Shown one piece after another: positions 24,966-34,021 of a DNA stretch of 64,000 nucleotides. Source of the DNA: Polycladomyces abyssicola. GTDB taxonomy: Bacteria > Bacillota > Bacilli > Thermoactinomycetales > JIR-001. A model generated the notes under the pieces. The model searched no databases and was not told the origin of the DNA. It saw nothing but the letters and a program-made list of their open reading frames with translations. The position numbers were made by a program, and so were the translations under genes. The stretch covers positions 918,001 to 982,000 of the forward strand of contig NZ_AP024601.1 in the NCBI RefSeq assembly GCF_018326425.1, written 5' to 3'. Each line of letters starts with the position of its first letter. Positions within the stretch are counted from its first letter, which is position 1.

Positions 24966-25646
24966 ATGCCTATTATGCGTACTTTTATTGGCATGTCGGC
25001 CTGTCTTTTAACCCTTGTGGTAATGGGATGGCAGCAACTTTCTTTCAATAGTCCGGCTAAGAATCAAGCAGTTAGCCAGCAAGCGATCCAGATGAAGTTA
25101 AATCCCAACTCTGTTATGAAACCACCCCGTAATTCTGCAAAGATGGTCGACAAAACGAAGCAAACCGTTCATGCAACAGATGCAGCATCCACCAAAGCAA
25201 CTGCCGCCAAAACAAATGAAAAATCCAAAAAGACAACTGTGACTCTCAGCAGTCGGTCGACATCCAGCAAGCGATCTGTACGTTACCATCTTTCCGCACA
25301 AGATATCCGGTGGATGGAACGTGTGGTATATAGTGAAGCACGTGGTGAACCGTTCCAAGGTCAGGTGGCGGTTGCAGCAGTTGTACTCAATCGATTGGAA
25401 TCTCCTCATTTTCCTCCTACGATCCGAGGGATCGTTTTCCAGCGTAACGCGTTTACGGCTGTACAGGACGGCCAGATCTGGTTAAAGCCGGATAGCGAAG
25501 CGCGTCGCGCAGTGATGAAAGCCCTGAAGGGATATGATCCCACTGGAGGGGCATTATACTATTATAATCCCGAAATCGCCACCTCCGAGTGGAGTAAAAA
25601 ACGGCCGGTCATCAAACGGATCGGTAATCACGTGTTCACCCGATAA
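24966..25646 (+). CDS. SleB-type cell wall hydrolase without a peptidoglycan-binding domain
   Basis: A 226-residue exported protein. It has an N-terminal hydrophobic segment (about 5-22), a low-complexity Lys/Thr/Ser/Ala linker (about 25-105), and a C-terminal Hydrolase_2 domain. The domain starts at the catalytic-Glu motif VVYSEARGEP and ends RPVIKRIGNHVFTR. The domain is clearly homologous to that of the SleB-like protein at 10472 (both contain VAVAAVxLNRL and GALYYxNP). The PG_binding repeat is replaced by the linker, so targeting must differ. A TATAAT (24907-24912) lies upstream without a good -35. It has its own terminator and lies inside the fatty-acid cluster with no functional link to it. 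Confidence 0.82.
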   Translation: MPIMRTFIGMSACLLTLVVMGWQQLSFNSPAKNQAVSQQAIQMKLNPNSVMKPPRNSAKMVDKTKQTVHATDAASTKATAAKTNEKSKKTTVTLSSRSTSSKRSVRYHLSAQDIRWMERVVYSEARGEPFQGQVAVAAVVLNRLESPHFPPTIRGIVFQRNAFTAVQDGQIWLKPDSEARRAVMKALKGYDPTGGALYYYNPEIATSEWSKKRPVIKRIGNHVFTR

Positions 25647-25672
25647 TCCCCGCATGAAGCGGGGATTTTTTT
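25645..25672 (+). terminator. Intrinsic terminator of the SleB-type hydrolase gene
   Basis: A 9-bp stem AATCCCCGC/GCGGGGATT begins at the stop codon and is followed by a T run. Confidence 0.9.
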
Positions 25673-25723
25673 GTGGTATAATGTCGTTTGAATGCGCTTA
25701 CAGCCAGCACTAGCGGAAAAAAG

Positions 25724-25752
25724 TTGACAGATGATGCCTTGTGGCATAAACT
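25724..25752 (+). promoter_or_regulatory. SigmaA promoter of fadR-etfBA
   Basis: A perfect -35 TTGACA (25724-25729) is 17 bp from TAAACT (25747-25752). The FadR box begins 7 bp after the -10, so the transcription start lies at the operator. Confidence 0.8.
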
Positions 25753-25758
25753 AAAAAT

Positions 25759-25776
25759 TGAATGAACAATCATTCA
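25759..25776 (+). promoter_or_regulatory. FadR operator upstream of fadR (autoregulation)
   Basis: TGAATGAACAATCATTCA is a perfect 7-bp inverted repeat matching the FadR box. It overlaps the expected start site of the fadR promoter. Confidence 0.88.
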
Positions 25777-25808
25777 TTTCGTCGATTTTATGATGGGAAG
25801 GGAACATC

Positions 25809-26399
25809 ATGATGGCAAAACGGACGGGGGAAAAATATGAAGCGATCATCGACGCGGCCGTGCGTGTGATTGCGGAACACGGTTATCACAACGCGCAGGT
25901 ATCCAAGATCGCCCGTGAAGCCAAAGTCGCCGATGGGACAATCTATCTATATTTTGAAAATAAAGATGATGTGCTCATTTCGTTGTTTAATGAAAAAATG
26001 GGTGCGTTCGTCAAGCAATTAGAAGAAATCATGAAAGAGATCTCTTCGCCCGCCGATCAGCTTCGCGAGCTGATCCGTCACCATTTCAAATCCATGGAGG
26101 ACAATCGGCATTTGGCAATCGTTACGCAGATTGAATTGCGACAATCCAATCCCGGTGTGCGCAAAGCGATCGGGGAGATTTTGAAAAAATATCTGAATCT
26201 GATCGACCGCATCATCTTGGCCGGGATGGAAGAGGGGATCTTCCGTAACGATTTGGATGTGCGCATCACACGGAAGATGATCTTTGGCGCGATTGACGAA
26301 ATGGTCACTTCCTGGATCATGAAGGATTGCAAATACAGCTTGGTAGAGCAGGTGGAGCCGATTGTGTCCCTGTTTTTGCATGGGATCAAATCGCGCTGA
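25809..26399 (+). CDS. fadR: TetR-family fatty acid degradation repressor FadR
   Basis: A 196-residue repressor. The N-terminal helix-turn-helix (IIDAAVRVIAEHGYHNAQVSKIAREAKVADGTIYLYFENKDDV, about residues 10-52) is typical TetR and very like B. subtilis FadR (YsiA). The C-terminal domain binds long-chain acyl-CoA in the characterised protein. The tandem ATG codons at 25809 and 25812 both suit the GGAAGGG site. Operators at 22998 and 25759 show that it controls lcfA and its own unit. Confidence 0.93.
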   Translation: MMAKRTGEKYEAIIDAAVRVIAEHGYHNAQVSKIAREAKVADGTIYLYFENKDDVLISLFNEKMGAFVKQLEEIMKEISSPADQLRELIRHHFKSMEDNRHLAIVTQIELRQSNPGVRKAIGEILKKYLNLIDRIILAGMEEGIFRNDLDVRITRKMIFGAIDEMVTSWIMKDCKYSLVEQVEPIVSLFLHGIKSR

Positions 26400-26513
26400 T
26401 GCGGCAGAAACATTGATGGTCTAAACGGAACCGCTCCCAAACGAGGGACGGGCCCGTTCTCACCTTTATATTTCTTTTTTTCAAACTAGTCTCCAAAGGG
26501 GGAACAGTGCGTC

Positions 26514-27287
26514 ATGAATATCCTGGTTTGTCTGAAACAAACCTTTGACACGGAAGAAAAAATTGTCTTGGAAGACGGGCGCATCAGTGAGGAAGGTGTG
26601 GAATTCGTCATCAATCCGTACGATGAATATGCGGTCGAGGAAGCCATCAAGTTGAAAGAGCAACATGGCGGAGAAGTAACCGTGATCACGGTGGGGCCGG
26701 AACGAGCCGAGCAAGCCCTGCGCACCGCCATGGCGATGGGCGCGGATAAAGGAATCATCGTCGATATGGAAGATTTTGAAGGGGAAGCGGATGAGCACAC
26801 AATCGCCCACATACTGGCCGGTGTGATCCGGGATTTGGAATACGATATCATCCTCACGGGATATATGGCCGTAGATGACGGGTCGGCCCAGGTAGGCCCC
26901 CGATTGGCGGAATTGTTGGGCATTCCCCATATTTCCACGATTACGAAATTGACGATCGACGGTGACACCGTGGAAGTGGAAAAAGACGTCGAAGGGGATG
27001 TGGAATACATCCAGTCCAAACTGCCGATCCTGGTGACCGCCCAGCAAGGATTGAACGAGCCGCGGTATCCTTCACTGCCGGGCATTATGAAAGCGAAAAA
27101 GAAACCGCTGGAGCGGTTGGACCTGGATGACCTTGATCTGGATGAAGAACTGTTGGAAGCGAAAACGGAAACATTGGAAGTGTTCATGCCCCCGAAAAAA
27201 GAAGCTGGAAAAATCCTCGAAGGAGATCTGTCCGAACAGGTTCAAGAATTGGTTCGCTTGCTGCAGCATGAAGCAAAAGTGATCTGA
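26514..27287 (+). CDS. etfB: Electron transfer flavoprotein beta subunit
   Basis: A 257-residue AMP-binding subunit of the ETF heterodimer, which passes electrons from acyl-CoA dehydrogenases to the respiratory chain. It begins MNILVCLKQTFDTEE and carries the family signature VEEAIKLKEQHGGEVTVITVGPERAEQALRTAMAMGADK. ATG behind GGGGGAACAG. It lies directly after fadR; B. subtilis has fadB between them, which is missing. etfA follows after 16 bp. Confidence 0.95.
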   Translation: MNILVCLKQTFDTEEKIVLEDGRISEEGVEFVINPYDEYAVEEAIKLKEQHGGEVTVITVGPERAEQALRTAMAMGADKGIIVDMEDFEGEADEHTIAHILAGVIRDLEYDIILTGYMAVDDGSAQVGPRLAELLGIPHISTITKLTIDGDTVEVEKDVEGDVEYIQSKLPILVTAQQGLNEPRYPSLPGIMKAKKKPLERLDLDDLDLDEELLEAKTETLEVFMPPKKEAGKILEGDLSEQVQELVRLLQHEAKVI

Positions 27288-27303
27288 GGGAGGAGCGACG
27301 AAG

Positions 27304-28290
27304 ATGAGCAGAAACGTATTAGTGTTGGCAGATGTGCGTGACGGCGCGTTGCGGAACGTATCATTGGAATGCTTGGCCGCTGCGGGGCGTGTGGCCGAAG
27401 GCGGCAAGGTGACGGCGGCCGTTTTTGGAAGCAAAGCGAAATCGCTCGCAGTAACCCTCGCTCATCACGGTGCTGATGAAGTGATCGTGGTGGAGAACGA
27501 TCAGTTGGATCAATATACGACAGATGCATACTTCCAAGCGTTCAAACAAGTAATCGACACAGTCGGACCCGATGTGATTTTTACCGGGCATACGGCGGTG
27601 GGACGGGATGTCAGCCCGCGGATTGCGGCCCGTTTGGGAGTGGGGCTCATTTCCGACTGCACCGATGTGCAACTGACGGATGGACGCATCGTATTCACAC
27701 GGCCGATTTATGCAGGAAAGGCTTTTGTCAAAAAAGTGGTGAAGTCGGGGATGGTGTTTGCCACCCTGCGCCCCAACAACATTCCGGCTCGTGAACCGGA
27801 TCCGTCGCGAAAAGCGGAGGTGAAGGAGCTGGATGTGACGTTTGCCCCGGAAACACTTCGCACCATCGTCAAAGAAGTGGTGAAAAAGACGGCGGAAGGG
27901 GTTGACCTCTCCGAAGCACGCATCATCGTTTCCGGAGGTCGGGGTGTGAAGAGTGCCGATGGCTTCAAACCGCTTCAGGAGTTGGCGGATGTACTCGGTG
28001 GAGCCGTTGGGGCATCCCGTGGGGCTTGTGACGCCGGTTATTGCGATTATGCACTGCAGATCGGGCAAACCGGAAAAGTGGTCACTCCTGACTTGTACAT
28101 CGCTTGCGGCATTTCCGGTGCGATCCAACATTTGGCCGGTATGTCCAACTCCAAAGTGATCGTGGCCATCAACAAGGACCCGGAAGCCAACATTTTTAAC
28201 GTCGCAGACTACGGCATTGTCGGGGATTTGTTTGAAGTGGTACCCATGTTGACGGAAGAGTTCAAAAAAGTACTGGCGCAAAAGGTGTGA
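27304..28290 (+). CDS. etfA: Electron transfer flavoprotein alpha subunit
   Basis: A 328-residue FAD-binding partner of EtfB. The C-terminal FAD domain is evident: SGGRGVKSADGF, GAVGASRGACDAGY, GQTGKVVTPDLYIACGISGAIQHLAGM, NKDPEANIFNVADYGIVGD. ATG at 27304 with GGGAGGAG upstream. It completes the fadR-etfB-etfA unit. Confidence 0.96.
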   Translation: MSRNVLVLADVRDGALRNVSLECLAAAGRVAEGGKVTAAVFGSKAKSLAVTLAHHGADEVIVVENDQLDQYTTDAYFQAFKQVIDTVGPDVIFTGHTAVGRDVSPRIAARLGVGLISDCTDVQLTDGRIVFTRPIYAGKAFVKKVVKSGMVFATLRPNNIPAREPDPSRKAEVKELDVTFAPETLRTIVKEVVKKTAEGVDLSEARIIVSGGRGVKSADGFKPLQELADVLGGAVGASRGACDAGYCDYALQIGQTGKVVTPDLYIACGISGAIQHLAGMSNSKVIVAINKDPEANIFNVADYGIVGDLFEVVPMLTEEFKKVLAQKV

Positions 28291-28351
28291 CGAATTGCCT
28301 CAACGGGAATAAATCTGTGGGATCAAGTGAAGAGTTGCACCCGGTACTGCG

Positions 28352-28446
28352 ATTGGGAGACGGGCCCTAACGAGACTTTGTCGGCCATCTCCCAATTTCG
28401 CTGTCGTTCGGGCTATTACCGGCGGTCAGGAGTATCCTGCCGCCCT
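28352..28446 (+). other. Two inverted repeats in the etfA-trxA gap
   Basis: A 9-bp stem ATTGGGAGA/TCTCCCAAT (28352-28360 with 28388-28396) and a GGCGG(T)CAGGA/TCCTGCCGCC hairpin (about 28421-28443) follow etfA. Neither has a proper T tract. The second may act as a weak terminator before the trxA promoter. Confidence 0.45.
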
Positions 28447-28485
28447 CTTTCATGCATCCTCTCGATATTTCGTTACCCGAAAGGG

Positions 28486-28515
28486 TTGGAAGTTAGTCGG
28501 CTTCGGTGGTATACT
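28486..28515 (+). promoter_or_regulatory. SigmaA promoter of trxA
   Basis: TTGGAA (28486-28491) and TATACT (28510-28515) are separated by 18 bp, with an extended -10 TGG, about 40 bp upstream of trxA. Confidence 0.7.
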
Positions 28516-28555
28516 GATACATATCCGACGAACCAATGGATAAGGAGGGCTAGGT

Positions 28556-28873
28556 ATGGCCATTGTCGATGTGACGGATCAAACCTTTGCCAGCGAAGTA
28601 GAATCCGGCGGCACCGTACTGGTGGACTTTTGGGCCCCTTGGTGCGGACCGTGCAAAATGATTGCGCCGGTTTTGGAAGAAGTGGATGGAGAAATCGGCG
28701 ATAAATTGAAAATCGCCAAAGTGAATGTGGACAACAACCCGGAAACCGCCAGCCGTTTTGGGGTGATGAGCATTCCGACCCTGATGGTGTTCAAAAACGG
28801 CGAAATGGTGGCCAAAATGTCCGGTTATCAACCCAAAGAGCAATTGATGCAGTGGTTGAATCAATATTTGTGA
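28556..28873 (+). CDS. trxA: Thioredoxin
   Basis: A 105-residue cytosolic thiol-disulfide reductant with the active site WCGPC (about residues 28-32) in the usual [11 protein letters not shown] context, and the cis-Pro in [12 protein letters not shown] behind AAGGAGG. It sits between etfA and uvrC as in B. subtilis. Confidence 0.97.
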   Translation: MAIVDVTDQTFASEVESGGTVLVDFWAPWCGPCKMIAPVLEEVDGEIGDKLKIAKVNVDNNPETASRFGVMSIPTLMVFKNGEMVAKMSGYQPKEQLMQWLNQYL

Positions 28874-28883
28874 GCATCAGTGA

Positions 28884-28918
28884 AAAACCCGGCATCCGAT
28901 CGGTTGCCGGGTTTTGTG
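28884..28918 (+). terminator. Intrinsic terminator of trxA
   Basis: AAAACCCGGCA/TGCCGGGTTTT stem with a 10-nt loop, then TTTTGTGTTT. The A-rich left arm may also stop the convergent membrane-protein gene. Confidence 0.88.
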
Positions 28919-28937
28919 TTTCCTAAGCGGTAACGGT

Positions 28938-29858
28938 TCACCGTCCCCACCCCCCTCCATATGGGAGGCTGTTGGTTGTCTCTGGCAACAAATCATTGTC
29001 CATTTCGTCTTCAAACAGTTTGATACGGATGAGTCGGGCGTACCGAGTGTACAACGTGCCAATCATCATCATGGCGGGGACCATGTGGAACAACGCGAAG
29101 AACAGTCCTCCGAATCCACCCCCAATGATGTTGGCAATAGTTTGGTCACCGAAAAATTGGAGAACAAACCAAGGGAACACGGTGATCATGGTCAACACGG
29201 TCACACCCAGTGTTCCGAGAATCAAGGCGTAGAGCAAGGAGAGAACGGCCGTTCCGCCTTGGAGAAATAACAGGCGAAAGCTGTGTCCCACCGCCGAAAA
29301 CACACCCTTTTTCTCCACAATCGAGATGACAGGGGCGTGGACAGCCGCCACCGTCAAACCAAGCAACAATAGTCCGCCCACGATCCAACCCGCTGTTTGT
29401 CCTGGTCCCGGCGGTATTAACTCGGTGATCCACGCAACGCCCCAGCCCGTCATGCCGATCAGGATGGCGTGAATCAGCACCATCAGAAGTATCCGCACCG
29501 GATAACGCATGCCGTAGTAAAAGAAATGGCTGACGGAAAAATAGTCATGCAACGTTGCTTCCCGTATGGACCCCATCATGCCGCATAGCAAAAACAAGAT
29601 TAACAGGAGCACCAGGGCCGAAAGAATCCCTAGCCCCGTCTTCCACATGGGTGGCAGTTGTGTCAAGATCCGGGGCAGGGCATCCGTTCGCAATGTGGAT
29701 AGGATCTCAACCGGACGAGAGAAGAAAGACGGTGCGATCATCCAGATGAATAAGGAAAAAAAAGTAATCAACACGCAAGATGAGACTAATCCACCAACAA
29801 ACACGCTGAACCAGAGCTTAATACCGTGGCGGTTCAGGAGGCTCAGTGTTTCACGCAA
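28938..29858 (-). CDS. Uncharacterised multi-pass membrane protein
   Basis: A 306-residue protein with about six long hydrophobic segments (for example GLGILSALVLLLILFLLCGMM and a TVLTMITVFPWFVLQFF region) and a short charged C-terminal tail (FEDEMDNDLLPE). The layout, with a cytosolic N-terminus and paired helices around an FSVSHFFYYGMRYPVR loop, resembles the 436-residue protein encoded next to it on the same strand; the two look like distant paralogues. I recognise no family with certainty. The pair interrupts the usual trxA-uvrC order. Confidence 0.65.
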   Translation of the reverse strand: MRETLSLLNRHGIKLWFSVFVGGLVSSCVLITFFSLFIWMIAPSFFSRPVEILSTLRTDALPRILTQLPPMWKTGLGILSALVLLLILFLLCGMMGSIREATLHDYFSVSHFFYYGMRYPVRILLMVLIHAILIGMTGWGVAWITELIPPGPGQTAGWIVGGLLLLGLTVAAVHAPVISIVEKKGVFSAVGHSFRLLFLQGGTAVLSLLYALILGTLGVTVLTMITVFPWFVLQFFGDQTIANIIGGGFGGLFFALFHMVPAMMMIGTLYTRYARLIRIKLFEDEMDNDLLPETTNSLPYGGGWGR

Positions 29859-29894
29859 TCTGATCGCTCCTTTTTATTATTTGGTTATTGACCC

Positions 29895-29923
29895 CCTCAT
29901 AATAAAGAACGCCCGAAGGCGTC
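29895..29923 (-). terminator. Probable terminator of the Gln/Pro-tail membrane protein gene
   Basis: On the minus strand GACGCC-TTCG-GGCGTT is followed by CTTTATTATG. It is a short but stable tetraloop hairpin, 22 bp after the stop. Confidence 0.55.
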
Positions 29924-29944
29924 CGTTGGTTGAAGAAAATGATT

Positions 29945-31255
29945 TCACTGTTGCCGGGGATACCGTGGCTGTTGCGTCGGTTTTTCCGGTTGCGGCTGTT
30001 GCGATGGCTGAGTGGATTGCGGTTGTGACGATTGCGGCACCTGCCAAGCCGGTTTCCCCTGCTGTTGGACCGGGTTAAAGGTAAAAGACGGTTGGAACGG
30101 CGACTGGAACTGCGGCCCCGAAGACGGTTGTTGCTGCTGCGACCAACTCGACTGAGCGCCGGAACCGCTGGACGGTGGTGTTGAAGTCTGCTTGGGTTGT
30201 TCCCAAGTGCCCGATTGATTTCCTGTTGACGGCTGGTTGGGTTGACCCCATGAAACCGACTGACTTCCCGTCGGCGGTTGCGGTGATGGACTCGGTTGTT
30301 GCCACGTTTGTCCCTGCGGATTCAATTCCGGGTTGCCAAATCCAGTGGCAGGTCCCTGTGGCTGAGGAGATTCGTTATAGCCGTGGGTTTGATACCCTTG
30401 TCCTTGCCCTTTCCTATTGGCATCCGGAGTCGGCCCGCTTTCCGGGTACAACTCGCCGCGCAGTCGGTTCTGGTAACGATGGGCGATGAAGAGGTTGGAG
30501 AAGGTATACAAGACAGTGTCCAAAAGGAATCCCAAAAAGAGGCCGGTGATGCTGTCCGGACCCAAACCCTTTTCGATGGTCCTGGTCATGATCCACTGCA
30601 CCAACATGACTCCAAACACGCCCAGTCCCGTCACAAAAACATAACCGAAACGGCTGCAGAAAAGTCGGAATGACTGGCTCATCGAGCGTGATACTTTTTC
30701 ATTGTCAGCGATCATCATGTAAGGTGCAAACATAAACATCATATAGATGATGGCGCCGACGATGGCGGTTAGTAACAGGAAAGTGACGGCCATTCCTGCT
30801 TTGCCCGAAACAGCAGAGACAAAAAATACGATAAACAATATGACCGCTGGAATGAAAGCGATGCCCATCAAAACACTCAGACCCAACATCCTGAAAAAGA
30901 ACCGGAATCCCTGGGAGAAAAACGATCCGACCGAAGGACGACCATGGCAGACTGCAACCACGGACGATCCGACAATACCGGCTGCAAAAAAAATGGCGAA
31001 ACTCAGCAAGACCAAGCCGATAATGACAATAAAGGATCCCAATGATCCCCAGACTTTACTCAACAATGTGGGATCAAATTCCTTCATGTTCATCAATTGA
31101 TTCAAGAGGCCGGATTGAATCAGGGGAGCCAACGTAAAAATCCCAACCAAAAAGACAATGATTACACCGATAAGATAGATGGTGAATAGTCCTAACAAGT
31201 TGCTGAGAAAGACTTTGGGATAATATCGGCGTAAAACGGATGAGAAAGACTGCAT
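29945..31255 (-). CDS. Multi-pass membrane protein with long Gln/Pro/Ser-rich tail
   Basis: A 436-residue protein in two unlike parts. Residues 1-260 contain about six transmembrane segments (LFTIYLIGVIIVFLVGIFTL; FIVIIGLVLLSFAIFFAAGIV and others). From about 270 to the end there is a disordered tail extremely rich in Gln, Pro, Ser, Gly and Trp (repeating motifs such as WQQPSPSPQPP, WGQPNQPSTG and WEQPKQTS). Trp-x-Gln-Pro recurs about every 12-17 residues, so the tail has a degenerate repeat. It may bind a surface or partner, but its function is unknown. A poorer relative without the tail is encoded downstream (28938). Confidence 0.7.
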   Translation of the reverse strand: MQSFSSVLRRYYPKVFLSNLLGLFTIYLIGVIIVFLVGIFTLAPLIQSGLLNQLMNMKEFDPTLLSKVWGSLGSFIVIIGLVLLSFAIFFAAGIVGSSVVAVCHGRPSVGSFFSQGFRFFFRMLGLSVLMGIAFIPAVILFIVFFVSAVSGKAGMAVTFLLLTAIVGAIIYMMFMFAPYMMIADNEKVSRSMSQSFRLFCSRFGYVFVTGLGVFGVMLVQWIMTRTIEKGLGPDSITGLFLGFLLDTVLYTFSNLFIAHRYQNRLRGELYPESGPTPDANRKGQGQGYQTHGYNESPQPQGPATGFGNPELNPQGQTWQQPSPSPQPPTGSQSVSWGQPNQPSTGNQSGTWEQPKQTSTPPSSGSGAQSSWSQQQQPSSGPQFQSPFQPSFTFNPVQQQGKPAWQVPQSSQPQSTQPSQQPQPEKPTQQPRYPRQQ

Positions 31256-31501
31256 GACAAACCCCCATTTCTATGTAACCGGATTGCCGTATCGCGAATT
31301 CCATATATCGGCTGTTTTGATGGAATTCATGCGATCAATCTCTATTTTACCTGTTATTATGCTGAATGGAAGCGAATTTTTCTTATTTTATAAGCAAAAA
31401 TCACATCTATTTTGATGAGAAGCTTCGTCCCCCTTGAAGTTGGTGTAAAATATTTGTGAAGGAGACGGAAATGCGAACAAGGAGCGGAAGGGAGGAAAAC
31501 G

Positions 31502-33307
31502 ATGCGGCAAACCATCAAGGAAAAACTGCCGTTCCTGCCCGATCAGCCCGGTTGTTATCTGATGAAAAACGAAGCCGGTGACATCATCTACGTCGGCAAG
31601 GCCAAAAGCCTGAAAAACCGGGTGCGATCGTATTTCACCGGCAGTCATGATGCCAAGACCCAACGGTTGGTCTCGGAGATCGCCGATTTTGAATATATCG
31701 TGACGGGGAGCCCGATCGAGGCGCTCATCTTGGAGTGCAACCTGATCAAGAAGCATCGTCCCCGTTACAACGTCATGCTTAAAGATGACAAATCCTATCC
31801 GTATATCCGATTGACGAAGGAACGGCACCCCCGTTTGGAAGTCACACGCCGGGTACGGAAAGACGGATCCAAATATTTCGGCCCGTACCCGAACGCGGGA
31901 GCGGCACAACAGACAAAAAAGCTGCTGGACAAGTTGTATCCGCTCAGAAAATGTAAAACGCTGCCCAAGCGTGTCTGTCTGTATTACCATTTGGGGCAGT
32001 GTCTGGCGCCTTGCGAGTACCCGGTCGACCCTCGTCAGTATGAGGAGATGACAGCGCAGATCGTCCGTTTCTTAAACGGGGGGTACCAAGAGGTACAACG
32101 TGATCTGCGGCGCAAAATGGAAGAGGCAGCCGAATCGCTGGATTTCGAGCGGGCCAAGGAGTATCGGGATCTGATTCGGCATATCGAGACGATCATGGAG
32201 AAACAGACGATCACGTTCCAGGACCATGTGGACCGGGATGTGTTCGGGTACGCCCACGACAAAGGGTGGATGTGCGTACAGGTGTTTTTCGTCCGTCAAG
32301 GCAAACTGATCGAACGGGACGTATCCATTTTTCCGCATTACAATGAACCGGAGGAAGATTTTCTTTCGTTTGTCACGCAGTTTTACCATGACAACCCGGC
32401 ACTTCCCAAGGAGATTTTCCTGCCGGTCGAAGTTGACCCCGAGTGGTTGCGCGAATGGTTGAACGGCGTTCATGTCCATGTTCCGCAACGGGGACTGAAG
32501 CGAAAGCTGGTTGAGATGGCGCAGGAGAACGCACGGATCGCTCTGGAAGAGCGGTTCCGACTGATGGAGCGGGATGAAGAGCGGACGCAGCGAGCGATCC
32601 GACAGCTGGGTGAAGCACTCGGGATCGGTGTGCCGCGACGGATCGAAGCGTTCGACAACTCCAACATCCAGGGAACTGATCCCGTTTCGGCGATGGTAGT
32701 ATTTCTTGACGGCAAACCTGCCAAGCAGGAATACCGCAAATTCAAGATCCGTACGGTGGACAAACCGGATGACTACGAAACCATGCGTGAGGTGATTCGT
32801 CGCCGGTACACACGGGTGTTGAAAGAGGATCTGCCGTTACCTGACTTGATCCTTGTCGACGGCGGTCGCGGGCAGATGGCGGCGGCACGGGATGTGTTGG
32901 AAAATGAATTGGGTTTGTATATCCCCGTCGGTGGGATGGTGAAAGACGATCGGCACCGGACTGCGAGATTGTTGGCGGGTGATCCTCCTGAACCGGTCGA
33001 TTTGCCCAGAGGTAGCCAGGAATTTTATTTGCTGCAGCGAATTCAGGAAGAGGTTCATCGATTTGCTGTCGCGTTTCACCGAAAAACTCGTGCCAAGACA
33101 GCATTTCGCTCTAAACTGGACGACATTCCGGGTGTGGGGGAAAAACGAAAACAGATGCTGTTCCGCCATTTCGGCTCGATTGAAAACATGAAAAATGCCA
33201 CAGTCGAAGAATACCGAAAAGCGGGGATCGGCGACAAACTGGCACGCACCATCATTCAGGCGTTGCGGCAAGACGAGGAATCGGAACATGATGCGATTAC
33301 GCAATGA
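31502..33307 (+). CDS. uvrC: Excinuclease ABC subunit C
   Basis: A 601-residue nuclease subunit of nucleotide excision repair. Domains in order: GIY-YIG 3' incision nuclease (residues 12-95, [20 protein letters not shown]), a Cys-rich segment, the UvrB-binding UVR motif (about 200-235), an RNase H-like 5' incision domain ([28 protein letters not shown]), and a C-terminal helix-hairpin-helix pair ([28 protein letters not shown]). ATG behind GGGAGG. It follows trxA as in B. subtilis, apart from two inserted membrane-protein genes. No LexA box was seen upstream. Overlaps mobA by 20 bp. Confidence 0.97.
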   Translation: MRQTIKEKLPFLPDQPGCYLMKNEAGDIIYVGKAKSLKNRVRSYFTGSHDAKTQRLVSEIADFEYIVTGSPIEALILECNLIKKHRPRYNVMLKDDKSYPYIRLTKERHPRLEVTRRVRKDGSKYFGPYPNAGAAQQTKKLLDKLYPLRKCKTLPKRVCLYYHLGQCLAPCEYPVDPRQYEEMTAQIVRFLNGGYQEVQRDLRRKMEEAAESLDFERAKEYRDLIRHIETIMEKQTITFQDHVDRDVFGYAHDKGWMCVQVFFVRQGKLIERDVSIFPHYNEPEEDFLSFVTQFYHDNPALPKEIFLPVEVDPEWLREWLNGVHVHVPQRGLKRKLVEMAQENARIALEERFRLMERDEERTQRAIRQLGEALGIGVPRRIEAFDNSNIQGTDPVSAMVVFLDGKPAKQEYRKFKIRTVDKPDDYETMREVIRRRYTRVLKEDLPLPDLILVDGGRGQMAAARDVLENELGLYIPVGGMVKDDRHRTARLLAGDPPEPVDLPRGSQEFYLLQRIQEEVHRFAVAFHRKTRAKTAFRSKLDDIPGVGEKRKQMLFRHFGSIENMKNATVEEYRKAGIGDKLARTIIQALRQDEESEHDAITQ

Positions 33308-33938
33308 CCGAGGTACGAGCGTGATCGTGCTTGCCGGCGGCGCTTCCTCCCGTATGGGTACGGACAAAGCGATGCTGCCGATCGAAGGAGTCCCCGTCAT
33401 CCGCCACATCGTGGAGAAATTGAGCCCCATCGGACCGGTGATGGTAGTAACAAACCATCCCGAGCGGTATCGCTGGCTGGAGGTGCCCATGGTGAAGGAC
33501 CGTGAACAGGGCAAGGGGCCGCTCGCGGGTTTGCATGCGGGTTTGTCGGTGTCTGTGAGCGAAACCAATCTCGTCGTGGCTTGCGACATGCCGTTCGTCT
33601 CACGGAGAGCGGCTGTATGGTTGTTGTCCAGATTGGGGAATGCCTTTGCTTGTGTGCCCACGCTGGGGGGGCGGCCGCATCCGTTGTTTGCAGTGTATCG
33701 AAAGTCATGCTTGTCCGCGTTGGCGCGATGTTTGCGCGAGGGAAAATTGCAGGTTCGCCGGTTCTTGTCGGAGGTGCCGACCCGTTTTGTATCCCTGGAA
33801 GAAGCGGGTCTGGGTGAAGAGGCGGAACTTTGCGTCTGGAATATGAACCGTCCGGAGGATTATCATCAGGCGTTGCATATGGCGCAAGCAGAGAGCTCTT
33901 TCGCGGATAAACGGGATGACGGCCCGTCCGAAAAGTGA
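33288..33938 (+). CDS. mobA: Molybdenum cofactor guanylyltransferase MobA
   Basis: A 216-residue nucleotidyltransferase that adds GMP to molybdopterin to make the guanine dinucleotide cofactor. The N-terminal GTP-binding motif [16 protein letters not shown] is intact, with the catalytic loop VACDMPFV and the substrate motif [11 protein letters not shown]. The open frame begins earlier, inside uvrC, but ATG at 33288, 9 nt after GAGGA, is the first start with a ribosome site. Translation is probably coupled to uvrC. Other cofactor genes are absent, but the formate dehydrogenase at 59761 is a likely consumer. Confidence 0.9.
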   Translation: MMRLRNDRGTSVIVLAGGASSRMGTDKAMLPIEGVPVIRHIVEKLSPIGPVMVVTNHPERYRWLEVPMVKDREQGKGPLAGLHAGLSVSVSETNLVVACDMPFVSRRAAVWLLSRLGNAFACVPTLGGRPHPLFAVYRKSCLSALARCLREGKLQVRRFLSEVPTRFVSLEEAGLGEEAELCVWNMNRPEDYHQALHMAQAESSFADKRDDGPSEK

Positions 33939-34021
33939 TCATTCCCCCCGCGGCGGGTTCAATATCAATTGACTTAATGTGATTAGCGACTTTATCGTCA
34001 TCCGTGGATCAGATCACTCGC

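Noticed and set aside
31380-31501. LexA/SOS box upstream of uvrC
   Set aside because: CGAACAAGGAGC resembles one half-site but the second half GTTCG is absent.
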